9,471 nucleotides of DNA from S010-25 sp964466455 (GTDB lineage: Bacteria > Pseudomonadota > Gammaproteobacteria > SZUA-229). Positions 1-6,612 of the stretch are shown in pieces (the stretch's first letter is position 1; the number at the start of each line of letters is the position of its first letter). The translations under genes and the position numbers were made by a program. The stretch spans positions 1 through 9,471 of the forward strand of contig CAYXNL010000074.1 of NCBI GenBank assembly GCA_964466455.1. Direction: 5' to 3'. The notes under the pieces are model-generated. The model was not told the origin of the DNA. It made no database searches and was given only the letters and a program-made list of their open reading frames with translations.

Positions 1-87
1 ATTAACGTCATCGGTAAGATTTAACACAAAGCCGGGTGCCTGCAATAATCCTGCTCTGAGGTTCTTCGATTTATCGTTGTTGCATTC

Positions 88-93
88 TATAAT
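88..93 (+). promoter_or_regulatory. Possible promoter -10 element for the outer-membrane protein gene
   Basis: A perfect TATAAT lies about 110 bases before the ATG at 202. No good -35 hexamer sits 16 to 18 bases upstream (the best is TTCGAT at 65-70) and there is no extended -10 TG. The element may need an activator or be a chance match in AT-rich DNA. If used, transcription would begin near 100 and the hairpin at 134-171 would be part of the 5' untranslated leader. Confidence 0.35.
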
Positions 94-133
94 TTATTCC
101 ACTATTTATTTCAAAATTTATCTGTTTCAGGTT

Positions 134-176
134 ATAGCTGTATGTGTTGTTCTGTGTTCAAATACAGCTATTTTTT
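134..176 (+). terminator. Hairpin with T run in the leader of the outer-membrane protein gene (terminator or leader structure)
   Basis: ATAGCTGTAT at 134-143 is perfectly complementary to ATACAGCTAT at 162-171, and TTTTT follows at 172-176. The 18-base loop can close further by pairing TTG (147-149) with CAA (159-161). The T run occurs only on the plus-strand side, so the structure works in that direction. It ends about 25 bases before the start codon at 202. It may terminate a transcript entering from the left, attenuate expression of the downstream gene, or be a stabilising 5' stem-loop. The stem is AT-rich with a large loop, so termination would be inefficient. Confidence 0.5.
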
Positions 177-188
177 AAAGACAAATGT

Positions 189-195
189 AAGGGAG
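189..195 (+). promoter_or_regulatory. Ribosome binding site of the outer-membrane protein gene
   Basis: AAGGGAG lies six bases before the ATG at 202. This is a strong Shine-Dalgarno match with good spacing and fixes the start codon. It is downstream of the 134-176 hairpin, so it should be free for ribosome binding when the hairpin forms. Confidence 0.75.
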
Positions 196-201
196 TTTTA
201 A

Positions 202-702
202 ATGAAAAAATTTACTTTTTTCCTGTTGTTTGGTGCTGTTCTGATTTCCTTTGCCGGTAGCGTACTGGCGCAGGGTATACATCTTGATACAAAACGTTTT
301 TATGCTGGCGGTGGTCTCGCTTTTAATACCCTGGCTGGGGCAGGTAGTGCCACCGGCCTACAGTTTTTTGGTGGCTATACCTTGCCGGGAAAATTAAATG
401 GTGATATCTCTACGGCACTGGAAATCGGTTATATGGATACCGGCAAATTTCAGCAGTATAATTCTTCTGCAACAACAAAACCAAAAGCAACCGGTTTATG
501 GGTATCTACCGTTGAAATGGTTCCATTAACGAACAAAACTTATATGCAGGCGCGTCTGGGTTATGATTTCGGTGATGACAATGGTTTTCTTGTCGGTGCT
601 GGCCTGGCTTATCGGTTTAATACACGAACAACCCTGAAAACAGAATATGTAGTACGTGATCACATCAACGGCTTACAATTTAATGTGCAGGTCGGTTTCT
701 AA
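202..702 (+). CDS. Small outer-membrane beta-barrel protein
   Basis: This 166-residue protein begins with a typical signal peptide: MKK, a hydrophobic stretch (residues 5-18) and a probable cleavage site after VLA at residue 23. The mature protein of about 143 residues has Gly- and aromatic-rich alternating segments (for example FYAGGGLAF, LQFFGGYTL, TYMQARLGYDF, NGFLVGAGLAYRF). It ends in LQFNVQVGF, whose terminal Phe and alternating hydrophobic residues match the C-terminal signal recognised by the BAM complex. Length and pattern suit an eight-stranded barrel of the OmpA-like or OmpW-like porin-family class, but I recognise no specific member. Function is unknown; small barrels of this type can be adhesins, structural proteins or narrow channels. 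A hairpin lies in its leader. The gene stands alone and is convergent with fadD. Confidence 0.8.
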   Translation: MKKFTFFLLFGAVLISFAGSVLAQGIHLDTKRFYAGGGLAFNTLAGAGSATGLQFFGGYTLPGKLNGDISTALEIGYMDTGKFQQYNSSATTKPKATGLWVSTVEMVPLTNKTYMQARLGYDFGDDNGFLVGAGLAYRFNTRTTLKTEYVVRDHINGLQFNVQVGF

Positions 703-705
703 CCA

Positions 706-730
706 CGGAATAAAAACCAGGTTTTTGCCG
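706..730. terminator. Weak bidirectional terminator candidate between convergent genes
   Basis: The 53-base gap between the barrel gene and fadD contains AAAAACC-A-GGTTTTT at 712-726. CGG at 706-708 can pair with CCG at 728-730. Both strands therefore give an A-rich arm, a short GC core and a T-rich arm, as in bidirectional terminators between convergent genes. The stem is short and AT-rich and the T tract is part of it, so efficiency is doubtful. Confidence 0.35.
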
Positions 731-755
731 TAGCGGGCTGAAAGTTATCGATGTT

Positions 756-2429
756 TTATGTCCCGGTAATATATTTATCGCGTAACTCACGCCGCAGAAT
801 TTTACCAACATTGGTTTTGGGTAGTTCATTGGTAAATATAATGTATCTGGGTACCTTATAACTGGTCAGGCTTTGATGGCAGAAGGTTTTTATTTCATCT
901 TCTGTGACATCTTCTTTTTTGACAATAATGGCCATTACCGCTTCACCGCTATGTTCGTCAGGTTTGCCAATTACCCCCACTTCCAGTACAGCAGGGTGAG
1001 CGGCAATAATTTCTTCGACCTCATTCGGAAATACGTTAAAGCCTGAAACCAGAATCATGTCTTTTTTACGATCAACGATCTGCACAAAACCATTATCATC
1101 CATAAAGCCGATATCTCCGCTATGCAACCAACCGTCATTACTCAGTACATTGGCTGTTTCTCGCGGGCGTTTCCAGTAGCCTTTCATTACCTGTGGGCCA
1201 CGAATACAGATTTCGCCGGTTTCACCTATGGCTAATTCATTCCAGTCATCATCCTGTATTGATACCTCGGTGGATGAAATTGGCAGACCAATTTTACCGT
1301 TGAATCCTTTCAGATTCATTGGGTTGATGCATGCCGCCGGTGAGGTTTCAGTTAAACCGTAGGCTTCTATTAAAGTGGTTCCGGTTATTTCATGCCAGCG
1401 TTCAGCAACGCCGCGTTGTACCGCCATACCGCCGCCAAGAACAAAACGAAAGTCAGAAAAATCCAGTGCCCTGAATCCAGGATGATTAAGCAGGCCGTTA
1501 AACAGTGTGTTGACACCGGTCATAATTTCAAATTTTACTGATTGCAGTTCTTTAACAAACCCATTGATATCACGCGGATTGGTAATTAAATAATTGCACC
1601 AGCCATAGTGCATAAAAGTAAGGCAGTTCGCCGTGAGCGAGAAAATATGGTAGAGCGGCAGGGCGGTAATAATGGTGCCTTTTTTGTCACCCACGCAGCT
1701 ATGTACCCAGGTAGCAGCCTGTAGTGTATTCGCAATCATATTTTTATTGGTAAGAATGGCACCTTTGGAAATACCGGTGGTGCCACCAGTGTATTGTAGA
1801 AAAGCAATATCGTCATGGTTGGTCTGGATGGTTTTAAAATGGTGCTGGGCACCGCTTTTCAGTGCTTTTTTAAAGTTTATTGCGGTTGCCAGGTGAAAGG
1901 CCGGTACCATTTTTTTTACATACTTAACAACGGTATTGATAATAAAACCTTTTACCGGCGGTAGCATATCGCCCATGCGCGTGGTGATAACATGTTCAAC
2001 TGCTGTTTCTTCAATAATTTCCGCCAGAACATGGGCAAAATTTTCGATAATAATAATAGCTTTGGTCGTTGAATCATTAAGCTGATGCTTGAGTTCGCGG
2101 GCGGTGTACAGAGGGTTGGTATTGACTACCACCAGACCGGCGCGAAGAATGGCAAAAATGGCAATGGGGTTCTGCAGCAGGTTCGGCATCATTACCGCTA
2201 CACGATCGCCTTTTACCAGCCCCAGCTCGTTTTTTAGATAACTGGCAAGTTGAGCGGTCACTACATCAAGCTGTCGATAGGAAAGTGTGCTGCCGAAATT
2301 GGTATATGCCGGTAAATCGGTGTATTTACAAATACTTTTATCAAAAAAATCGGCAATAGAAGTATATTCATCTACATCAATGAACTCTGGTACTCCCTGC
2401 GGATAATTTTTTAACCAGGGTTTTTGCAT
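756..2429 (-). CDS. fadD: Long-chain fatty acid-CoA ligase (acyl-CoA synthetase, FadD type)
   Basis: This enzyme joins a fatty acid to coenzyme A through an acyl-adenylate, using ATP and giving AMP and pyrophosphate; it traps imported fatty acids and feeds beta-oxidation. The protein is co-linear with E. coli FadD over its length. With the start at 2429 it has 557 residues. The ATP-binding loop YTGGTTGISKG is at 213-223, the YGLTET adenylate motif at 357-362, the fatty-acyl-CoA synthetase signature (DGWLHSGDIG to IVDRKK) at about 432-456, and the catalytic lysine of the C-terminal domain (NVGK) at about 543. An ATG at 2441 would add four residues, but GGGGGA lies just before the ATG at 2429 and MQKPWLKNYP aligns with the known FadD N terminus (MKKVWLNRYP). 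It lies about 90 bp after dctM in the same direction, so it may be co-transcribed with the TRAP genes. Confidence 0.95.
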   Translation of the reverse strand: MQKPWLKNYPQGVPEFIDVDEYTSIADFFDKSICKYTDLPAYTNFGSTLSYRQLDVVTAQLASYLKNELGLVKGDRVAVMMPNLLQNPIAIFAILRAGLVVVNTNPLYTARELKHQLNDSTTKAIIIIENFAHVLAEIIEETAVEHVITTRMGDMLPPVKGFIINTVVKYVKKMVPAFHLATAINFKKALKSGAQHHFKTIQTNHDDIAFLQYTGGTTGISKGAILTNKNMIANTLQAATWVHSCVGDKKGTIITALPLYHIFSLTANCLTFMHYGWCNYLITNPRDINGFVKELQSVKFEIMTGVNTLFNGLLNHPGFRALDFSDFRFVLGGGMAVQRGVAERWHEITGTTLIEAYGLTETSPAACINPMNLKGFNGKIGLPISSTEVSIQDDDWNELAIGETGEICIRGPQVMKGYWKRPRETANVLSNDGWLHSGDIGFMDDNGFVQIVDRKKDMILVSGFNVFPNEVEEIIAAHPAVLEVGVIGKPDEHSGEAVMAIIVKKEDVTEDEIKTFCHQSLTSYKVPRYIIFTNELPKTNVGKILRRELRDKYITGT

Positions 2430-2519
2430 AGTGTCCCCCATGTTGTCTGTGTTACCTTTACTGTCCGGAACGTTTTGTCAGGTTTCTATTATTACGCATA
2501 ATGACTGAATATGCAGGTT

Positions 2520-3785
2520 TTATTGTGGTTTCCACCATAAAGAAAGGATGGGGATGTAGGTGATTAATAGTAGCCAAAACAACATTAGCAGTAGAAATGG
2601 CAGAGTGGATTTAAATAGTGTGATTACCGGTTTATTAAAACGTTGACTGGCAATAAACAGATTAATCCCAACGGGTGGTGTTGAGTAACCGATTTCCAGG
2701 TTTGCCAGAAAAATAACACCCAGATGTATCGGGTCAATACCATAGCGCGCCGCCAGTGGCAAAATGAGGGGAACAACAACAATAATCGCTGAAAAAATAT
2801 CCATCATTGCACCAACCAGCAGTAAAAAAAGGTTCAGTGCAATCAGGAATCCGACAGGGCTGTGGATGTGCTGCTCTACCGCCGCCAGCAGTTTCATGGG
2901 AAGCTGTGCATCAATCATCAGGTTGGTCAGGCCAAGAGCTACCAGTAAAATAGCCAGCAGACTGCCGAATAAAATGCAGCTTTCAACCAGCAGGCCATAA
3001 AATTGTTTTTTTAGATTGATTTCCCGGTAGATAACTACTTCGACCAGAATAACATAGGCACAGGTAACGGCTGAGGCTTCCATAATCGATACAAAACCGC
3101 CAAAAATGCCGAGGATAATTCCGATGGGTAAAAACAGATCCCAGGCGCAGCCGCGGCTGGCGATGAGCAGTGTTTCCATATCAAATTTGTGTCTGATAAC
3201 CTTGCTCCGGTTACCCTGCATCATGCTGTAGATGGCAAGCATTACCATCAGTAATACACCGGGAAGAATGCCGGCAAGGAACATTTTATCTATACCGACA
3301 CCGGCAACAATGCCATAAATCAGAATCGCCAGGCTGGGCGGAAATAATAGACCCAGTGAGCCGGAGGTGGTTAGCAGACCTAATGAAAAATTTTCTTTGT
3401 AATTTTCACCGGTGAGTACCGGATATAGCAATCCACCGAGAGCTAGAATAGTAACGCCGGAGGCACCCGAAAAGGAGGTAAAAAACGCACAGGAGCCAAT
3501 GGCTACAATAGCCAGTCCACCGGGCATCCAGCCCAGAGCGGCACGATAAAAATTAACCAGACGCCTGGGCGCGCCACCGTTGGACATTAAAACCCCGGCA
3601 AAGGTGAACAGGGGAATGGCAATCATATTGGGTGATGATGCCAGTCGATGCATTTCAACAATCAGAATATTGGGGCTGATACCTGCATTATAGCTGGCGA
3701 GCAGACCGCCGGCAGCGATGATAATAAATAACGGCACCCCGACAAGTGCCAGTAAAATCAGCAGGATGGTGGCGGCAATAGTCAT
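2520..3785 (-). CDS. dctM: TRAP transporter large membrane subunit (DctM family)
   Basis: This is the transport-catalysing subunit of a tripartite ATP-independent periplasmic (TRAP) importer, which uses an ion gradient, commonly sodium, to move an organic acid across the inner membrane. The 421-residue protein is almost wholly hydrophobic, with many membrane segments, and its length is normal for the family. It shows the DctM hallmarks: SFSGASGVTILALGGLLYP at about 104-122, GSLGLLFPPSLAILIYG at 142-158, and NLEIGYSTPPVGINLF at 362-377. The SGASG and YSTPPVG stretches correspond to the helix-break regions that bind ion and substrate in this transporter fold. The start codon overlaps the dctQ stop as ATGA, showing translational coupling. 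The substrate cannot be read from this subunit. Confidence 0.94.
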   Translation of the reverse strand: MTIAATILLILLALVGVPLFIIIAAGGLLASYNAGISPNILIVEMHRLASSPNMIAIPLFTFAGVLMSNGGAPRRLVNFYRAALGWMPGGLAIVAIGSCAFFTSFSGASGVTILALGGLLYPVLTGENYKENFSLGLLTTSGSLGLLFPPSLAILIYGIVAGVGIDKMFLAGILPGVLLMVMLAIYSMMQGNRSKVIRHKFDMETLLIASRGCAWDLFLPIGIILGIFGGFVSIMEASAVTCAYVILVEVVIYREINLKKQFYGLLVESCILFGSLLAILLVALGLTNLMIDAQLPMKLLAAVEQHIHSPVGFLIALNLFLLLVGAMMDIFSAIIVVVPLILPLAARYGIDPIHLGVIFLANLEIGYSTPPVGINLFIASQRFNKPVITLFKSTLPFLLLMLFWLLLITYIPILSLWWKPQ

Positions 3786-4255
3786 TTGTTATTGCGCCAG
3801 CAATTGAGCAGAAAATGCAGGGAGAGTAGACCAAAACCGATCGGATAAATAAGATCAAAGGGTAATGCCCAGCGCTCATTGATCGGTGCAAAGTGCCATT
3901 CGTCGGTAACAAAGGCAACCGCATGAATACTCATTAGCAGGCAAATGGCAGCAGAGAACAGGGATAAGGGACAACGCAGCAGGCTAATCTGACGCTGCGT
4001 CATAAGGGTGCTCAGGGCATCAATTTTAATATGACGTAGTTTTGATGTGGCTAATACGGCTCCCATTGTGCCGCAAATAATAAGCAGATTGCGATTGATG
4101 ATTGCAATATCCGGATAGCCAAAATCGAAGAAGTCGCGGGCAATAATCTCGAAAAGGGAGAGACCAAGTAATAAAAACAGACTGGCTGCGGCGATGAAGC
4201 TTTCTATCTTAACCAGTATCTGTTCGAGTGTTTCAATCACCTTACTGGTTTTCAC
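3782..4255 (-). CDS. dctQ: TRAP transporter small membrane subunit (DctQ family)
   Basis: This 157-residue protein has four predicted membrane segments (about residues 18-38, 52-70, 93-115 and 133-153), the normal DctQ plan. It carries the family-typical cytoplasmic-loop motif RHIKIDAL at 74-81. DctQ binds DctM and helps dock the periplasmic binding protein. The start at 4255 is a GTG overlapping the end of dctP by 14 bp. A second GTG at 4240 would remove five residues, and neither has a well-spaced Shine-Dalgarno sequence (GGCGGA directly abuts the first), so translation probably depends on coupling to dctP. The end overlaps dctM by 4 bp. The family call is firm from context and topology; the exact start is uncertain. 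Confidence 0.88.
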   Translation of the reverse strand: MKTSKVIETLEQILVKIESFIAAASLFLLLGLSLFEIIARDFFDFGYPDIAIINRNLLIICGTMGAVLATSKLRHIKIDALSTLMTQRQISLLRCPLSLFSAAICLLMSIHAVAFVTDEWHFAPINERWALPFDLIYPIGFGLLSLHFLLNCWRNNK

Positions 4256-5333
4256 TCCGCCGGGGTGCGGGTGGGCTGGTATTCTTTTCAGTTGTTATCA
4301 GGCCTGTGTAACTACCACTGTGGTTTATTTCACTCTTACGATAATCGGCTAATAATCGCTTCGTTTTGGCGAACATGCTGGCGGGAATGTAGTTGCTCTT
4401 CTCCAGATAGGCGGCGGCCTGGTTGCGAATCCTCAAAATTTCATTCATATCCACCTCGTTCCAGCCAAGCATAAATATAATGCCATTTTTCTTCAGAATA
4501 GCGATACTTTTACGGTTTTCCTCCCGCCCATTCAGGCGCAGCTGGTCACTCATTTTTTTACCGGTGGTTTTTAATAACTGCTGCAAATCGGGCGGTAGCC
4601 GGTCGAAAAAGCGGTTACTAACGACCAGGCCGCCAATAGCATTGGTCAGTGAAATGCGTGTTGCGTAGTGGAGTTTGGAATACCACTGCAATGCAATGGC
4701 ACCGAAGGTTGATGTATAAACAGTATTGATACTGCCGTGGCGGGCAGCCAGTTGGGTGTATACATCCATAATAGACAGGGGGATGGGTTCAATGCCAGCG
4801 GCGCGGAAAAACGCCTGACCGAGCGGGTCGCCCTGCCATAACCAGATATGCAATTTCTTTATGGCCGCTATTGACGGCATAGGCTGGGTTGAAAAGAAGT
4901 GAATAAAACCCACCTCCGGCCAGCCTAGCAGTTCAAAGCCATGCTTTCTGAAGCCCACTTCCAGATCGGGCATGATTTTTTTACGCACATAATCAGATTC
5001 TGCTACATTCTTAAACAGGAAGGGCATTTCCAGTACACGGGCAGGGGAGTAGATGTAACCAATGCCGTAGCCGGTAAACAGGCCACCATTCAACTGACCA
5101 TCACGTATTTTTCGTAGCACATCGGGTTCGTCACCCATAATCCCACCGGGGTACATTTTAAATTTGATGCGACCGTTACTTTTCTTTTCAACTTCTTTCG
5201 CCCATTTATCCAGAATTTTTGACCAGGCGGTACCGGTTGGCATCAGGGTGGCAAACTTTAATGTGTAACTATCGGCGTAACTGTTGCAAACGGGCGCAAG
5301 CAGAAGCAACAGGCAAAGTATTCTTAGAACCAT
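4242..5333 (-). CDS. dctP: TRAP transporter periplasmic substrate-binding protein (DctP family, TatP-like)
   Basis: This 363-residue secreted binding protein captures the ligand in the periplasm and delivers it to DctQM. A signal peptide covers residues 1-20, with probable cleavage at SYA/DS. The mature start YTLKFATLMPTGTAWSK is characteristic of DctP proteins, as are IKFKMYPGGIMGDEPDVLRKIRDGQL (about 56-81, given here in outline) and VLEMPFLF (100-107). The segment that in most family members reads LKGLKIR, with Arg binding the ligand carboxylate, here reads IKKLHIWLW, with Trp164 in the Arg position. The usual VDGQE stretch is also replaced, by SINTV. A polar tail (about 334-363) extends past the expected fold. 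AAGGAAG sits about five bases before the ATG and supports this start. It overlaps tatT by 10 bp and dctQ by 14 bp. The substrate is probably not a small classical dicarboxylate. Confidence 0.9.
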   Translation of the reverse strand: MVLRILCLLLLLAPVCNSYADSYTLKFATLMPTGTAWSKILDKWAKEVEKKSNGRIKFKMYPGGIMGDEPDVLRKIRDGQLNGGLFTGYGIGYIYSPARVLEMPFLFKNVAESDYVRKKIMPDLEVGFRKHGFELLGWPEVGFIHFFSTQPMPSIAAIKKLHIWLWQGDPLGQAFFRAAGIEPIPLSIMDVYTQLAARHGSINTVYTSTFGAIALQWYSKLHYATRISLTNAIGGLVVSNRFFDRLPPDLQQLLKTTGKKMSDQLRLNGREENRKSIAILKKNGIIFMLGWNEVDMNEILRIRNQAAAYLEKSNYIPASMFAKTKRLLADYRKSEINHSGSYTGLITTEKNTSPPAPRRSENQ

Positions 5334-6178
5334 TTATCTTCCTTCTTTAATAGTAGAGCGGCTTTACGTTTTGCAATTTTGTTCTGCAACGCAAGTTCCG
5401 GCATCAGGTTGTCAGGCGCATGAATAATAGCGATGAGACGGTGGTGAAAATCCTGTCGATTCTGCTGTTGACGGTCGAGGTACTGCGCCTGTAACAAATC
5501 CGGGATAAGGAGTTTCCCCTGTGTAATCTGGCGCGCCCGGTCAAATTGCTGGCGTGATTTCTTGAAGTTGCCACCCAGTAGCGGTGGACGGCTACCATAA
5601 TAAACGCCGAAGTACATATGGGCGCCACCGTAATAAAAAGTATCATCCAGTTCTATAACACGTTGCATTAACGCAGTGGCTCGGGAAAGCTGTGCAAGAG
5701 CATCGGCACTATCGCGGTGTAGATCAACCCATTTTGCCCAGTTGCTTGCCGTCCAGAACATGGCAGGCACATCTTTTTTACCCATTTCGCTGACCTGTTG
5801 TTCAAACTCGGCAATAGGCGCATTTCTTAAATTATGGGCACCGTTTAATTCCAGTGCGGTAAGGCCATGTTTCAGGCCACGCAGGTAAAACGCTGAAGCG
5901 CGCACAGGCCGACTATCCTCATTAAAACCATATGACAGACCATAAAAAGCCTGTGCGGCGTAGGTATGAAGTTGTGCATCCTCCGGGTCGAGGTTGATCA
6001 TTCCCAATAGCACGTTAAGGTTGGCCGGAATAGATTGCTGCGCCAGCTCGAGGTCAGTTTCGTGGTTTAGTGCCTCAATGCCGCCTTTAATCATTGGTGT
6101 GGAGACACGCACCAGCATTTTGTCCATAGAGCAGGCGCTGAGCAGGCTGATAATACAAACTAGAAACAGAATACGCAT
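5324..6178 (-). CDS. tatT: TRAP-associated TPR-like lipoprotein (TatT family)
   Basis: This 284-residue protein starts with a lipoprotein signal: a hydrophobic stretch and lipobox L-S-A-C with Cys16 as the lipidated residue. The next residue is Ser, not Asp, which favours outer-membrane sorting. The mature part is helical and TPR-like, with repeats seen around 64-110 (DPEDAQLHTYAAQAFYG and after) and 157-218. The motif YYGSRPPLLGGNFKKSRQQF (194-213) is characteristic of the TatT family as I know it. TatT was described as the T component of T-type TRAP systems, studied structurally as Tp0956 of Treponema pallidum, where it associates with the binding protein. Its role is thought to be holding or handing over ligand. 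As first gene of the T-P-Q-M unit it fits this role well. A purine-rich GGGGTGG lies about 12 bases upstream of the ATG, a weak, distant ribosome site. Confidence 0.87.
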   Translation of the reverse strand: MRILFLVCIISLLSACSMDKMLVRVSTPMIKGGIEALNHETDLELAQQSIPANLNVLLGMINLDPEDAQLHTYAAQAFYGLSYGFNEDSRPVRASAFYLRGLKHGLTALELNGAHNLRNAPIAEFEQQVSEMGKKDVPAMFWTASNWAKWVDLHRDSADALAQLSRATALMQRVIELDDTFYYGGAHMYFGVYYGSRPPLLGGNFKKSRQQFDRARQITQGKLLIPDLLQAQYLDRQQQNRQDFHHRLIAIIHAPDNLMPELALQNKIAKRKAALLLKKEDKWF

Positions 6179-6426
6179 AACAGAGAAATTCCACCCCTTT
6201 TTACTGGTGACTTTATCATTAAAAGATTAGCGTTGGCGTTTTTTAGTGAAAAAACCAGCAGGCGGTAAAAATGGACATCAATGTTCCTGCCAGGTCGGCA
6301 AGCAGGGCGCAACTGAGAGCATAAAATAATTCGTATGCGTGGTGGTTATTTATTGACGTTAGCGAAAGCTTGCCTGTCCGGAGCCAGTGGTTATTATTTC
6401 AGGGGTTATTGTTGTTATATTATATT

Positions 6427-6444
6427 CTGTCATAATTTGGTAAT
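6427..6444 (+). promoter_or_regulatory. Pho box (PhoB binding site) upstream of phoU-phoB-phoR
   Basis: CTGTCAT-AATT-TGGTAAT has the two 7-bp direct repeats separated by four bases that define a Pho box. The first repeat is perfect, the second matches four of seven, and the whole matches 14 of 18 positions of the E. coli consensus. It lies where a -35 element would be relative to the -10 at 6453, as in PhoB-activated promoters, which lack a good -35. This implies positive autoregulation of the operon by phosphorylated PhoB under phosphate starvation. Confidence 0.75.
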
Positions 6445-6452
6445 ATTCTACC

Positions 6453-6458
6453 TATACT
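6453..6458 (+). promoter_or_regulatory. -10 element of the Pho-controlled promoter
   Basis: TATACT matches the sigma-70 -10 consensus at five of six positions and begins eight bases after the Pho box; the overlapping TACTAT at 6455-6460 would give the ten-base spacing seen in E. coli phoA and phoB. The base run at a normal -35 distance (TCATAA) is poor, as expected when PhoB replaces -35 recognition. Transcription should start near 6465, leaving a leader of about 150 bases before phoU. Confidence 0.6.
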
Positions 6459-6612
6459 ATTGTGTTATGGCACAGACATCAAACAAAGCAGCGTCCGCTG
6501 TGTTTTTAAAAACAGAAAATGTCAGCAGTGTTGTTCGGTACACATTGAATTCACAGATTTTTTACGTTAACAGGTGGCGGGTCGTGAAGCAAACAGCAGC
6601 AGGTTATTTGTT

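Larger units (their letters stand above)
6179..6612. other. Divergent intergenic region between tatT and phoU
   Basis: These 434 bases separate two divergent operons. The right half contains the Pho box and -10 element for phoU-phoB-phoR. The left half should contain the tatT promoter, but I see no convincing sigma-70 pair on the minus strand; the best is a poor TTTTCA with TAATCT at 17-bp spacing. A GTTTTTT/AAAAAAC inverted repeat with a four-base loop lies at 6238-6255, and CCTGC (6286-6290) pairs with GCAGG (6302-6306). Neither has a recognisable role. Open frames here have no database-like features that I can recognise. Confidence 0.6.

Noticed and set aside
1..95. Minus-strand frame reading NLRAGLLQAPGFVLNLTDDVN toward the left edge, possibly the start of a divergent gene.
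   Set aside because: It has only TTG or GTG start options with weak ribosome sites and too little sequence remains in the window to judge. The composition is protein-like but cannot be supported.
121..165. CTGT-containing repeats in the barrel gene leader as a second Pho box.
   Set aside because: No pair of 7-bp repeats keeps the required four-base spacing with acceptable matches.
2..178. Plus-strand frame open from the left edge to a TAA at 176-178 inside the T run of the hairpin.
   Set aside because: The 58-residue translation is AT-driven (Ile, Tyr, Phe, Leu, Cys rich), resembles no protein I know and runs through the promoter and hairpin signals. It is most likely chance.
1672..1896. 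Plus-strand open frame inside fadD, with similar antisense frames within the TRAP, phoU and phoR genes.
   Set aside because: All lie opposite strongly supported genes, lack family-like features and ribosome sites, and are shadows of the coding strand.
2430..2441. Upstream ATG at 2441 as the fadD start.
   Set aside because: There is no ribosome site before it; the GGGGGA just after it serves the ATG at 2429, which aligns with the E. coli FadD start.
2430..2519. Possible fatty-acid regulator operator or promoter ahead of fadD (GAAAC and AAAACGTTCC stretches; CTGACA as -35; near-palindrome ATTATGCGTAAT).
   Set aside because: The half-sites do not match PsrA or FadR operators in arrangement, and no -10 fits the CTGACA at normal spacing.
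6353..6381. TTGACG at 6353-6358 as a strong -35 for a second phoU promoter.
   Set aside because: The bases 17 downstream (GTCCGG) cannot act as a -10, and no alternative fits at 16 to 18 bases.
6574..6612. GTG start giving phoU a 13-residue N-terminal extension.
   Set aside because: The extension has no counterpart in E. coli PhoU, and the internal ATG at 6613 aligns with the family start.
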